NCBI GenBank assembly: GCA_036521075.1
Contig: DATDIL010000032.1
Location: 1 to 43,708, forward strand
DNA: 43,708 bases
From: DAIDKA01 sp036521075
GTDB taxonomy: Bacteria; Pseudomonadota; Gammaproteobacteria; Steroidobacterales; Steroidobacteraceae
Reading direction: 5' to 3'
The notes under the pieces are model-generated. The model did not search any database. It was given only the letters and a program-made list of their open reading frames with translations, and was not told the origin of the DNA. Positions 7,730 through 15,962 of this stretch are shown here, piece by piece. Position numbers and translations under genes: made by a program. Within the stretch, counting starts at the first letter, position 1, and each line of letters begins with the position of its first letter.

Positions 7730-9259
7730 ATGAAACAGTGGCTCGGTCTGTCATTACTGGCCGCTGCGGGCTGCGCACTGGCCGCCCCCGGCGCCCCTTC
7801 GCTGGCGGACCTGGCCGAGGCTGGCCAGACGCAGGCGGCGCTGGCACTCATCGACCACGGTGCCGATGTCAACGCGCCCGCGGATGACGGTTCGACCGCG
7901 CTGCTGTGGGCCGCGCATCGCGACGATCGCGTGCTCGTCGAGCGCTTGCTCAAGGCGCACGCGGAGGCCAAGAGCGCCAACAAATACGGCGCGACGCCCA
8001 TGTCGGAGGCCGCGGCGTACGGGGATCCGGCGGTGATGGAACTGCTGCTCAAGGCCGGCGCGGACCCGGATTCGGCCAATGCCGACGGTCAGACGGCGCT
8101 GATGGTCGTGGCCCACACCAGCAATATCAAGGCCGCGGAACTGCTGCTGCGGCATGGCGCGCACGTGGATGCGACCGAAAAACTGCGCGGCCAGACGGCA
8201 TTGCATTTCGCGGCCGCGGAAGGCCAGCCGCAGATGGTGCAGGAGCTGTTGCGTCATCGCGCCAATGCGAACGCGCGTTCGACGATCGAGCATGACCTGC
8301 GCCAGGTGAGTGCCGAACCGCGCATCCAGTGGCGCGCGCCGGGCGGCCTCACGCCGCTTCTCTATGCGGCGCGCCAGGGCTGCATGGAATGCGTGCAGGA
8401 GCTGATCAAAGCCAAGGCGGATCCGAATCTGAGCGATCCGGATGGCATCTCACCGCTGCTCATCGCGACGGAGAATTTCCACTTCGATGTGGCCGTGTAC
8501 CTGATGAAGGTGGGCGCGGATCCCAATCATTGGGACTGGTGGGGTCGTACCCCGCTGTACGCCGCCGTCGACCTGAACACCTTGCCGTACGGGGGCAGGT
8601 CCGATCGACCGTCGCTGGATACGACGAGCAGCCTGAAGATGATCGAGTTGCTGCTCAACGCCGGTGCCAACCCGAATGCGCAATTGAAGCTGTTCCCGCC
8701 GTTTCGCCAGATCGGTTCGGATCGCGGCGCGGACCTGCTGTTGACGGTCGGCACGACGCCGCTGCTGCGCGCCGCGAAGGCGGGCGACGGGGCGGCGATA
8801 ACGCTGCTGCTGACGCATGGCGCGAAAGTAGACCTCGCGAACAGCCTGGGGGTCACGCCGCTCATGGCGGCGGCCGGGCTGCGCTCAAATGAAATCGACA
8901 CGCGCGGCAAGTACGTCACGCAGAAGGATGCGGTCGCGGCCATCGACCTGCTGGTCGCGGCGGGAGCGGACGTCAATGTCATCGACGACCGCGGGCAATC
9001 GGCCCTGTACGGGGCGGCCTACTGGGGCTGGAATGATGTGATCAAAGACCTCGTCGGCCATGGCGCTGACCTCACCATCAAGGACGTTCACGCGCACAGC
9101 GCCGTGGACATGGCGATGGGCAGGGCCGAGGGCCATGGCCGCGGCGGCTCCGGCAAGGTGGTTCACGAGGACAGTGCCGTGCTGCTGCAGCAGCTGGCGG
9201 CAAGCGACACCAAGACGGCGAATCTGCCACCGGTGAGGCCGGCAAATCAGTTGCTTTGA
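7730..9259 (+). CDS. Secreted ankyrin repeat protein
   Basis: The protein has 509 residues and starts 3 nt after the DUF1552 stop. The signal peptide is MKQWLGLSLLAAAGCALA, cleaved before APGAPSLADL; the AAGC stretch is a weak lipobox, so a lipoprotein is a less likely option. Around ten ankyrin repeats follow (GADVNAP, TALLWAAHRDD, GADPDSANADGQTALM, GGLTPLLYAARQGC), with a non-repeat insert near residues 285-345 after GRTPLYAAVDLN, the same place as in the paralogue at 839. It is therefore a diverged paralogue with the same layout. It closes the cluster; a hairpin follows 35 nt after its stop. The role is probably a periplasmic adaptor for the DUF1592/DUF1552 pair (inference from linkage). 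Confidence 0.9.
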   Translation: MKQWLGLSLLAAAGCALAAPGAPSLADLAEAGQTQAALALIDHGADVNAPADDGSTALLWAAHRDDRVLVERLLKAHAEAKSANKYGATPMSEAAAYGDPAVMELLLKAGADPDSANADGQTALMVVAHTSNIKAAELLLRHGAHVDATEKLRGQTALHFAAAEGQPQMVQELLRHRANANARSTIEHDLRQVSAEPRIQWRAPGGLTPLLYAARQGCMECVQELIKAKADPNLSDPDGISPLLIATENFHFDVAVYLMKVGADPNHWDWWGRTPLYAAVDLNTLPYGGRSDRPSLDTTSSLKMIELLLNAGANPNAQLKLFPPFRQIGSDRGADLLLTVGTTPLLRAAKAGDGAAITLLLTHGAKVDLANSLGVTPLMAAAGLRSNEIDTRGKYVTQKDAVAAIDLLVAAGADVNVIDDRGQSALYGAAYWGWNDVIKDLVGHGADLTIKDVHAHSAVDMAMGRAEGHGRGGSGKVVHEDSAVLLQQLAASDTKTANLPPVRPANQLL

Positions 9260-9293
9260 GCGCCGAGGCGGTCAGTATCGGAGTTGTTGACTA

Positions 9294-9328
9294 TTCATCC
9301 CATGAATGACTGTCGTTCATGGGATGAA
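9294..9328 (+). repeat. Perfect 13-bp inverted repeat (hairpin)
   Basis: TTCATCCCATGAA (9294-9306) and TTCATGGGATGAA (9316-9328) are perfect reverse complements separated by 9 nt. It lies 35 nt after the ankyrin stop. No T-run follows, so it is either a transcript-end stabiliser or factor-dependent terminator, or an operator. Confidence 0.75.
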
Positions 9329-9438
9329 GATTCTTCCGCGACTGATCGGGTTCGCCCTGGCGCAGCTGGCGGCGCCGTGGTGGCGCGTCCTATGAAGTGT
9401 CGATCCGGTCTGGTCATCTGCGGGTGCAATGCACCAAC

Positions 9439-9484
9439 TGTCCGCACGAGTGTCCGGCTGTCCGCGCCTTCGGACAATCGGACA
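9439..9484 (+). promoter_or_regulatory. Nested TGTCCG/CGGACA array, putative enhancer (UAS)
   Basis: TGTCCG occurs at 9439, 9451 and 9459, and its complement CGGACA at 9471 and 9479. The pairs 9451/9479 and 9459/9471 share one centre (9467.5), giving a doubly nested dyad with an extra half-site upstream. The centre lies about 85 bp before the -24 GG and about 110 bp before the expected start site, the usual distance for a sigma-54 enhancer-binding protein. Binding is inferred. Confidence 0.6.
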
Positions 9485-9551
9485 GCGCCGTATCAACGGC
9501 GCGAGGTTCGAGAACACTGAGCATACAAGCACTTACGATCAACGCCCCCGT

Positions 9552-9567
9552 TGGCACGGCGCATGCT
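9552..9567 (+). promoter_or_regulatory. Sigma-54 (-24/-12) promoter
   Basis: TGGCACG, four bases (GCGC), then ATGCT: GG (9553-9554) and GC (9565-9566) are separated by exactly 10 nt, matching the TGGCACR-N4-TTGCW consensus except for one or two bases in the -12 half. The predicted start near 9578 lies 26 nt before the ATG at 9605 and would exclude the in-frame alternatives at 9551 and 9563. Confidence 0.65.
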
Positions 9568-9604
9568 CTCCGCTGTCCCCAGTAGGCACAATGGCGGGGG
9601 GACT

Positions 9605-11329
9605 ATGGTTGATCTCAGTCGGCGATCGTTCATGGTCGGCGCGGGGCTCGCAACGGCAGCTTCGATCGCCTCGTTCCCGCGGCGGGTGGAAGCCAAAACA
9701 GACAGTCCAAGCCTCGCGGCACCGCCGGATCTTCAACCGCTCATTGACCGAGAGCGCATGAACATCCTCGCTACCATGGCGAAGGAGGACATTCCGGGAG
9801 CTGGAATCTGCCTGACATCCCAAGGCAAACCCGTATGGATCGAAGGCTTCGGCGTCACGGACCGGCACTCCAGTCGCAAGGTCATCGACAGCACGATCTT
9901 CAACATTGAATCGACATCCAAGAACTTCACCGCAACGGCCATCATGCTGGCGGTGCAGCGGGGGCTGCTCGACCTGGACGAGCCGATTACGACGTATCTA
10001 CCGGACTTCACCGTCCACAGCCGCTTCGAGGCGGCTCCCGAAGCGAAGATCACCCTGCGACTCCTTTTGAGTCATCGCGCGGGCTTTACGCATGAGGCGC
10101 CCGTCGGGAACAACAACGATCCGGATTTCCCGGACTTCGAGGCCCACGTACGCAGCATCTCGCAAACTTGGCTGCGCTTCCCGGTGGGTCAGCGGTACCG
10201 CTACTCCAACCTGGGCTGCGATCTGGCCGGATATATATTGCAGACCGTGAGCAAGATGCCCTTCGCGGACTGTCTGAAGACAACGCTCCTCGAACCGCTG
10301 GGGATGGTCGACAGCACGGCTGCAATAGAAGTTTACATACGGCGCACCGATCGAGCCGTCGGCCATGAGAAAGGCTACACGACCGTTCCTTTGAAGATTC
10401 CGCTCATCCCTTCGGGAGGGGTCTACGTCAGTCCTCGGGATATGGCGGCGTATCTCATGTTCCATCTCAACCAAGGCAAGTTCGAATCGAAGACAATTCT
10501 CGATGCCAATCTGTGGCGGGAAATGCACGCGTTCTCTTTGGGGGGCAACTATAGCCTCGGCGTGGCGCGTGCGGATTTGCGCTATGGGGACACTCCCATT
10601 CGCCTGCTCAATCACAATGGAGGAGGGTTCGGTTTCGGCTGCGCTTTCGACTACTACCCCGAAGCGCAGCTTGCCCGGGCAGCGTTTTTCAACCGTGCGG
10701 TCGATTCGGGCTACCAGTTTGGGGCGGAGCCAGTGGAGCAGCTGCTGGTCCGCCGTTATGGCGCACACAAACCGCGACTGACAGCGCAGGACTTGTCCGT
10801 CATTGAGCCGCAGCGCCGACAGCTCGAGCAATTCGTCGGCAGTTATATTGGTCGCGTCATCCCGACAGCGGTTGAGATGAAGATTGAAAACGACAGACTC
10901 GGACTGCAGCTGGGACCAATGTTTTCACCGATGCAATTCACATCGCCCGTCGATGTATTCAGCGCGGCACCTACGGGTGATGTATTGATCTCGCGCTACT
11001 TTGCGGCAAACAACACCGAGGTTGGGCATTTTGAGAGCGAAGTCGGCGACTACAGTGTCGATTACAATGATGGGCCTCACGATCGGTTTGGACCGAACAA
11101 ACCTGCCTGGGAAGCATTCCTGGGGGAATTCCAGATCTACCAGTGGGGTCAGCCCGCCGGAAAAAAGACCGTCCACCGGAAGAACGGATATCTCTATCTC
11201 GATGACCATAGGCTGGTCGACGAGCTGGAGCCGGGTCTGTTCTTTACAGGCGACGGTGAAGCCGTGGATTTCAGACACGCCGTGCCGACCTGGAGGAATA
11301 TTCGTCTGGAACGCGTCAAGCCAGCTTGA
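9605..11329 (+). CDS. Tat-exported serine hydrolase (class C beta-lactamase fold)
   Basis: The protein has 574 residues. ATG 9605 is chosen because it gives a Tat signal (LSRRSFMVGAG, Arg 6-7) and lies just downstream of the predicted sigma-54 start site. The N-terminal ~360 residues form a beta-lactamase/penicillin-binding domain: SxxK at 103-106 (ESTSKNFTATAI), the LLSHRAGF block, YSN in RYSNLGCDLAGY, and HNGGG in place of KTG. The C-terminal ~200 residues are a beta-rich extension of the lipocalin/DUF3471 type often found in this group. It is a periplasmic esterase, peptidase or D-amino-acid hydrolase; the substrate is unknown. The stop overlaps the next ATG by one base (TGATG), so it is coupled to two FtsX/MacB-type permeases. 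Confidence 0.88.
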   Translation: MVDLSRRSFMVGAGLATAASIASFPRRVEAKTDSPSLAAPPDLQPLIDRERMNILATMAKEDIPGAGICLTSQGKPVWIEGFGVTDRHSSRKVIDSTIFNIESTSKNFTATAIMLAVQRGLLDLDEPITTYLPDFTVHSRFEAAPEAKITLRLLLSHRAGFTHEAPVGNNNDPDFPDFEAHVRSISQTWLRFPVGQRYRYSNLGCDLAGYILQTVSKMPFADCLKTTLLEPLGMVDSTAAIEVYIRRTDRAVGHEKGYTTVPLKIPLIPSGGVYVSPRDMAAYLMFHLNQGKFESKTILDANLWREMHAFSLGGNYSLGVARADLRYGDTPIRLLNHNGGGFGFGCAFDYYPEAQLARAAFFNRAVDSGYQFGAEPVEQLLVRRYGAHKPRLTAQDLSVIEPQRRQLEQFVGSYIGRVIPTAVEMKIENDRLGLQLGPMFSPMQFTSPVDVFSAAPTGDVLISRYFAANNTEVGHFESEVGDYSVDYNDGPHDRFGPNKPAWEAFLGEFQIYQWGQPAGKKTVHRKNGYLYLDDHRLVDELEPGLFFTGDGEAVDFRHAVPTWRNIRLERVKPA

Positions 11330-12645
11330 TGCTGAACTACTACTTTCGACTTGCCTTGGTCAGTTTCAGACGCAATTGGCGACTGACACTGTTGATGGTG
11401 GCGGCCATTGCGCTGGGCGTCGCAATGACCATGACCGCGTACACCGTGCTGTACGTCATGTCGCGCGATCCCATTCCGGAAAAATCCAACCAGCTCTTTA
11501 CAGTTCAAATCGACAACGGTGGCCCACGCAGTCGCAACCCAGGGGATAACGAGCCGCCGACGCAGCTCTCCTATCCGGATGCGATGGCACTGCTGAACGC
11601 GCACGCGGCGCGGCGGCAGGTTGCAATGCACGAGGTTCCACTGACTGTGGTGCCGGCGGATCCGCGCCTGACCTCCTTTCCGACTTTCGGGCGCGCCGTA
11701 ACCGCGGATTTCTTCGCCATGTTCGACGTACCGATGCTCTATGGGCACGGCTGGGACGAGTCCGACGATTCACGCTCGGCCCCGGTGGTCGTCCTGAGCA
11801 AAAGACTCAACATGCGACTGTTCGGCGGCACGAACAGCGTCGGCCAATCCCTGAAAATAGGCGACGACACCTATCGAGTGGTCGGTGTCATTGGCAGCTG
11901 GGATCCGAAGCCGCGCTTTTACGACGTAATAGGCGGCCAGAGTTTCGACGAGGGCGAGGATATCTATCTGCCGCTTTCCGTGACGATTGTCCGCAAGATA
12001 TACACTTCGGAATACGTCTGGTGCTACGTCGGATCTTCCGGCACGACGTTCGACGATCTGCGGCGCTCAGAGTGCGTGTGGCTTCAGTTCTGGGTGCAGT
12101 TACCGGCAGCGGGTGATGTCATCCGCTACAGGGATTTCCTGGACAACTACGCGCGGGATCAGCGGCGCGCGGGTCGCTTTGCGTGGCCGCCGAACAATCG
12201 GCTTCGAAATGTCCGTGAATGGCTCGTCGCACAAAAGGTGGTCCCGGATGACGCAAGAATTTCAGTCATCGTGGCCTTCGGGTTCTTCGTCGTCTGTCTG
12301 GTAAGCGCTCTGAGCCTGATGTTGGCGAAAGAATTCGGGCGCGCACCCCGGCTCGGCATGCGTCGCGCCCTGGGCGCGAGTCGATGGGATGTCTTCGCCC
12401 AGGTGGTCGTGGAGTCCGGCATCGTGGGCCTACTGGGAGGTGCTGGCGGACTGTGCCTCGCCAGTGTGTCGTTATGGGGCATACGCGTGCTATTCCCGGC
12501 GGGGATGAACCGCATTGCCCAAATGGACGGCAGGTTGGTTGCCGTGACGATTGTGTTCGCCGTGGCGGCCACTCTCGTCGCCGGGATCTACCCGGCCTGG
12601 GTCTCGACGCGCGTACCCCCGGCGTTGCAGATCAAGGGCGGGTAG
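11329..12645 (+). CDS. ABC transporter permease, FtsX/MacB type
   Basis: The protein has 438 residues and starts at ATG 11329, sharing one base with the preceding stop. Layout: one N-terminal membrane helix (about 17-43), a periplasmic MacB-type domain (about 45-300), then the FtsX core with three helices (about 308-330, 362-388, 400-425) and the cytoplasmic loop GRAPRLGMRRALGASRWD, which matches the family loop that contacts the ATPase. Such proteins do not open a channel but move the periplasmic domain to export peptides, lipoproteins or small molecules. No ATP-binding subunit or HlyD-like adaptor is encoded next to it, which is unusual; they may be encoded elsewhere. A second permease follows 13 nt later. 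Confidence 0.9.
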   Translation: MLNYYFRLALVSFRRNWRLTLLMVAAIALGVAMTMTAYTVLYVMSRDPIPEKSNQLFTVQIDNGGPRSRNPGDNEPPTQLSYPDAMALLNAHAARRQVAMHEVPLTVVPADPRLTSFPTFGRAVTADFFAMFDVPMLYGHGWDESDDSRSAPVVVLSKRLNMRLFGGTNSVGQSLKIGDDTYRVVGVIGSWDPKPRFYDVIGGQSFDEGEDIYLPLSVTIVRKIYTSEYVWCYVGSSGTTFDDLRRSECVWLQFWVQLPAAGDVIRYRDFLDNYARDQRRAGRFAWPPNNRLRNVREWLVAQKVVPDDARISVIVAFGFFVVCLVSALSLMLAKEFGRAPRLGMRRALGASRWDVFAQVVVESGIVGLLGGAGGLCLASVSLWGIRVLFPAGMNRIAQMDGRLVAVTIVFAVAATLVAGIYPAWVSTRVPPALQIKGG

Positions 12646-12658
12646 GGCGGGAGCTGCC

Positions 12659-13888
12659 ATGGAAGTTGTGCCAATATTGAGCGCGCTGAGACGCAATAAA
12701 ACCGGCCCATTCCTGGTGATCGTACAGATTGCGCTGACGCTGGCGATTGTCAGCAATGTCGTCTCGGTCATTGCCGATCGGACAACGCTGATCTCGCGCC
12801 CCACGGGGATTGCGGAGCATGAGGTCTTCGCAATCGGTTTTATATTCAAGAAGGGCGCGCAGAGTATCCCGATGCAGGAGGCGGACCTGGCCAAGGTTCG
12901 CGCAACTGCGAATGTCGTCGATGCAGTGGCTGCAAACGGCTACCCGTTAAGAGGGGGAGGATGGGAAGATGGTGTAAGCACCAAGCCGGGTATCACGAAC
13001 TATGGCGAGCAGGGTGCGCAGGCGGAAGTTTATGCCATGGATCAGCATGGCCTTGGGACTTTGGGTCTGAAGCTGGTGGAGGGCAGAAATTTCACGCCCG
13101 GCGACGTCATTCCCGGACGTTTCAATTCACCCCCAATTCCGGATTTCGCCATCCTTTCCAGATCACTGAAGCAGCAGCTGTTCCCCGATGGGCACGCCTT
13201 GGGAAAAGTCATCTACGTGGCCTCAGACCCGCGTAAGCCCGTGACCGTTATCGGCGTGGTGGATCGACTGCAATCCACGCGGGCTGCCGGAACAATAGAC
13301 GAGCACGTCAGCGACAACTCGATCATTTTGCCGATCGCCATGGCGGCCGCAAGGGAATTGTTCATAGTGCGGGTGAAACCCGGAACCATCGATGCGACGA
13401 TGCACAATGTACTGAATACGCTCATCCGGGCGAACCCGGATCGAACCTTCGGGCGCCTTCGGCCTTTCACGGAAATACGCAGCACGGCCTACGAAAAGGA
13501 CCGCTCCATAGTGATTGCGCTTGGCATTCTGTGCGTCATCCTGGTGGTGATAACCGCACTTGGGATTGTAGGCCTGACCAGCTTGTGGGTGGTACGCAGA
13601 AGGACACAAATCGGTATCAGGCGCGCACTGGGTGCAACACGGCCGGCGGTCGTCGGATACTTCCTGACCGAGAACGCAATGCTTTGCCTTTGCGGCGTGG
13701 CGCTTGGCGCAGTCGCATCCGCGGGTTTGAATCTGCTGTTGCGCAGCCGCTATGGCATCGCGCCAATCCCGGTCTCGGATCGGGTTGTGTGCGCGTTTGC
13801 CGTCATATTACTCGGCCAGATTGCAGCCATGCGGCCGGCATTTCAGGCTGCCCAAGTCTCGCCTAGCGACGCGTTGCGTTCGATGTGA
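12659..13888 (+). CDS. ABC transporter permease, FtsX/MacB type (second)
   Basis: The protein has 409 residues from ATG 12659. The open frame runs further 5', but there it would overlap the preceding permease. One N-terminal membrane helix (about 17-38, FLVIVQIALTLAIVSNVVS), a periplasmic domain with the family block LKLVEGRNFTPGD, and three C-terminal helices (about 282-305, 333-358, 372-395) around the loop RRTQIGIRRALGATRPAV. It is a paralogue of the upstream permease and likely its heterodimer partner, as in other tandem MacB-like pairs. Its last 26 bases overlap the end of the convergent serine hydrolase gene, leaving no room for a terminator between them. Confidence 0.9.
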   Translation: MEVVPILSALRRNKTGPFLVIVQIALTLAIVSNVVSVIADRTTLISRPTGIAEHEVFAIGFIFKKGAQSIPMQEADLAKVRATANVVDAVAANGYPLRGGGWEDGVSTKPGITNYGEQGAQAEVYAMDQHGLGTLGLKLVEGRNFTPGDVIPGRFNSPPIPDFAILSRSLKQQLFPDGHALGKVIYVASDPRKPVTVIGVVDRLQSTRAAGTIDEHVSDNSIILPIAMAAARELFIVRVKPGTIDATMHNVLNTLIRANPDRTFGRLRPFTEIRSTAYEKDRSIVIALGILCVILVVITALGIVGLTSLWVVRRRTQIGIRRALGATRPAVVGYFLTENAMLCLCGVALGAVASAGLNLLLRSRYGIAPIPVSDRVVCAFAVILLGQIAAMRPAFQAAQVSPSDALRSM

Positions 13889-14954
13889 GAGCCACGGCGC
13901 CGAGGGCTGAGCCGACTGTGTGAGCATCCTCCAGGTTCGCAAGCACGATGACCGTGGTGCGTTCATTGGGAAATCTCAGGATTTCGGAGGTAAATCCCTT
14001 GATTGATCCCGGATGGACAATTTGCAAATGCTCGGGAACCGCCCATGGTGGCGTCTTCGATGCTGGCAGGGGCCCGACGACTATCCAGCCGTACCCGTAA
14101 TGAGCCAGCACTTCGGTCCACATGAGACCGAGTGACTTCTGTGACAGGATGACACCGCTATACAGCGCCTGGTCCCATTTGTAGAGATCTTCGAGGGTTG
14201 AGTAGAGTCCGCCCGCCGCATACGGGCGGTCCATATCGATGTACTTCGCATTCCGCAGTCGACCTTCCTGCCAGCGGTATCCGGCAGCTCGATTCTTCAA
14301 CGTGATCTCGGAATGGTCGTAACCGCTGTCGTTCATGCCCAGCGGCGCGAAGATCTGCTCACGTAGAACCGCCTCGTACGATTTTCCGGTAACCTTCTCG
14401 ATGACCAACCCGAGGAGGCAGTAGCCCCAGTCGCTGTATTTCCATTGGCTGCCAGGCGGGAACTCCAATGGCTTGTCGCGAAATGCCTGAGCGATTTGGC
14501 TAGCGGTCCACGGCGGCATCGCGTGGTTCTTCGGATCAGATGCGGGCCCGTAGTCCGGGATGCCTGAAGTATGTGAGAGGAGGTGGTGCAACGTGACTGG
14601 TTGCCACGTCTTGGCGCATGGTTGCAGATACTTGCAAATCGAATCCTGCAACTGCAGTCGCCCTGCGTCTCGCAGCTGCATGATGGCGGTCGCAGTGAAT
14701 TGCTTGGTCAGAGAGCCAATCCTAAATTTGGTGTTCGGCGAGTTGGGAACGCTCCACTCAACATTCGCCAAGCCATAGCCCTTGTCGAGGAGTATGTGCC
14801 CGGCGCGCGCGACAAGGACTGCGCCGCTGAAATGATGCTGAGCGACCTCGGTCAGCATCAGCTGGTCGAGCTGTTGGCCCAGGTTCGTTTGCGGAAACGC
14901 AAATGCGGGGAAGAGGGCGCCGAAGACGAGCGCGCTGCGACAATTCATACGCAT
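13863..14954 (-). CDS. Secreted serine hydrolase (class C beta-lactamase fold)
   Basis: The protein has 363 residues, starting at 14954 on the minus strand; a second Met two codons later is possible. A short signal peptide (SALVFGALFPAFAFPQ) leads to a complete beta-lactamase-type domain: the catalytic SLTK at 81-84 (RIGSLTKQFTATAI), LLSHTSGIPDYG, YSDWGY in place of YxN, and HPGSIKGF as the KTG equivalent. It differs from the 9605 protein in lacking the C-terminal extension and using ordinary secretion. It is the last gene of a four-gene minus-strand operon, 9 nt after the preceding stop. It may cleave an ester or amide related to that operon's substrate (inference). Confidence 0.88.
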   Translation of the reverse strand: MRMNCRSALVFGALFPAFAFPQTNLGQQLDQLMLTEVAQHHFSGAVLVARAGHILLDKGYGLANVEWSVPNSPNTKFRIGSLTKQFTATAIMQLRDAGRLQLQDSICKYLQPCAKTWQPVTLHHLLSHTSGIPDYGPASDPKNHAMPPWTASQIAQAFRDKPLEFPPGSQWKYSDWGYCLLGLVIEKVTGKSYEAVLREQIFAPLGMNDSGYDHSEITLKNRAAGYRWQEGRLRNAKYIDMDRPYAAGGLYSTLEDLYKWDQALYSGVILSQKSLGLMWTEVLAHYGYGWIVVGPLPASKTPPWAVPEHLQIVHPGSIKGFTSEILRFPNERTTVIVLANLEDAHTVGSALGAVALTSNATRR

Positions 14955-14963
14955 CGAAGCGCC

Positions 14964-15959
14964 CTAGATTTTGTACAGCTCGAGCGCACCGGGATGAAAC
15001 AGCTCCTCGGGCCTCACACGCCGCGCGGACAGCCCCTGCGCATGGTGGTAGCCCAGGAAGGTATCCAGCACCTTGCGATTCGCTGCGGTAAATCCATAAG
15101 ACCAGAAGTCCTGACCCAGAAGGCGGCGCGCCGTCTCGATCTGTTCCTCGACAAAGGGCAGTGTCACTTTGGCCGCCGAGGTATCGGCAAGGTGCTGCAG
15201 GGCTTGCGATTTCGCGGCGCTGAAGGCCTTGAGCAGCGTCGCGGGCAGCCAGGGATGCTGCTCGACCAGGGTGCGCCGCACGCCGATGACGTGCATGATC
15301 GGGAAGATGCCGGTGCGCTGGAAATACTGCGAGGCCGTTTGCACCGCGTCGCGGAACAGCCAGCCCACATTCGCTGCCGGATCCTCGAAGCAGGAGGGCA
15401 GGCGCGGCCCGATGATGCCGTCAATTTCGCCGGCCGCCAGCATGTCGGACAGCGTGCGGTCGGGCGGCGCGGACTCCAATCGCACCGCCGGGGATAGATT
15501 CAAACTGATCTTCTCGATGCGTCCGGGATCCTCCATGCCGCCGCGCACCCAGGTGATGTCTTCGGGCCGCACGCCGTATTCATCCTGCAGCAGCCCTCGC
15601 GCCCACACGCAGGCCGAGAGCTGATACTCGGGCGTACCGATGCGCCGGCCCTTCAGATCCTGCGGCGCATCGATACCGCGGTCGCGCCGGACGACAATCG
15701 CGGTGTGGCGAAACGCGCGCGAGGGAAAGACGGGAATGCCGATATAGGGGTTATCGCCCCGCGCGCTGCGGACGGCGAAGCTGCTCAGCGACAGTTCGCA
15801 GACATCGAAATCGACATGCCTAAAGGCGCGGAAGAACATCTCCTCCGCCGAGAGCAGTAGAAACACCGCCTCGACGCCGTCGATGGCGACGCTGCCATCG
15901 ACCAGCGGGCGAGTGCGGTCATAGTCACCGACGGCGATCGACAAACTGAGCTTCGACAA
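14964..15959 (-). CDS. Pht5-like (4,5-dihydroxyphthalate decarboxylase family) / substrate-binding protein
   Basis: The protein has 331 residues and no signal peptide. The N-terminus SLSIAVGDYDRTRPLVDG and the blocks FDVCELSLSSF, IPVFPSRAFRHTA, GRRIGTPEYQLSA and VWARGLLQDEYG are typical of the family annotated as 4,5-dihydroxyphthalate decarboxylase. These proteins have the bilobal fold of ABC solute-binding proteins (NMT1/TauA-like) but usually stay in the cytoplasm. A decarboxylase role for an aromatic acid is the best guess; a binding protein cannot be excluded. It lies 3 nt after the MetE-like gene and 9 nt before the serine hydrolase in the same operon, and the divergent operon encodes an aromatic-acid-type transporter, which supports a catabolic role. 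Confidence 0.82.
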   Translation of the reverse strand: MSKLSLSIAVGDYDRTRPLVDGSVAIDGVEAVFLLLSAEEMFFRAFRHVDFDVCELSLSSFAVRSARGDNPYIGIPVFPSRAFRHTAIVVRRDRGIDAPQDLKGRRIGTPEYQLSACVWARGLLQDEYGVRPEDITWVRGGMEDPGRIEKISLNLSPAVRLESAPPDRTLSDMLAAGEIDGIIGPRLPSCFEDPAANVGWLFRDAVQTASQYFQRTGIFPIMHVIGVRRTLVEQHPWLPATLLKAFSAAKSQALQHLADTSAAKVTLPFVEEQIETARRLLGQDFWSYGFTAANRKVLDTFLGYHHAQGLSARRVRPEELFHPGALELYKI

Positions 15960-15962
15960 GAC

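Larger units (their letters stand above)
9260..9604 (+). other. Regulatory intergenic region, 345 bp
   Basis: No gene is seen. The region contains, in order, a 13-bp-arm hairpin (9294-9328), a nested TGTCCG/CGGACA array (9439-9484) and a sigma-54 -24/-12 element (9552-9567), each listed separately. Open frames here are short and unlike known proteins. Confidence 0.7.

Noticed and set aside
9551..9604. Upstream TTG (9551) or ATG (9563) starts for the serine hydrolase at 9605
   Set aside because: They overlap the sigma-54 element and lie upstream of the predicted transcription start; the ATG at 9605 opens directly into a Tat signal.
14583..15497. Plus-strand open frame of about 300 codons across the serine hydrolase and Pht5-like genes
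   Set aside because: It bridges two well-supported minus-strand genes and has no domain.
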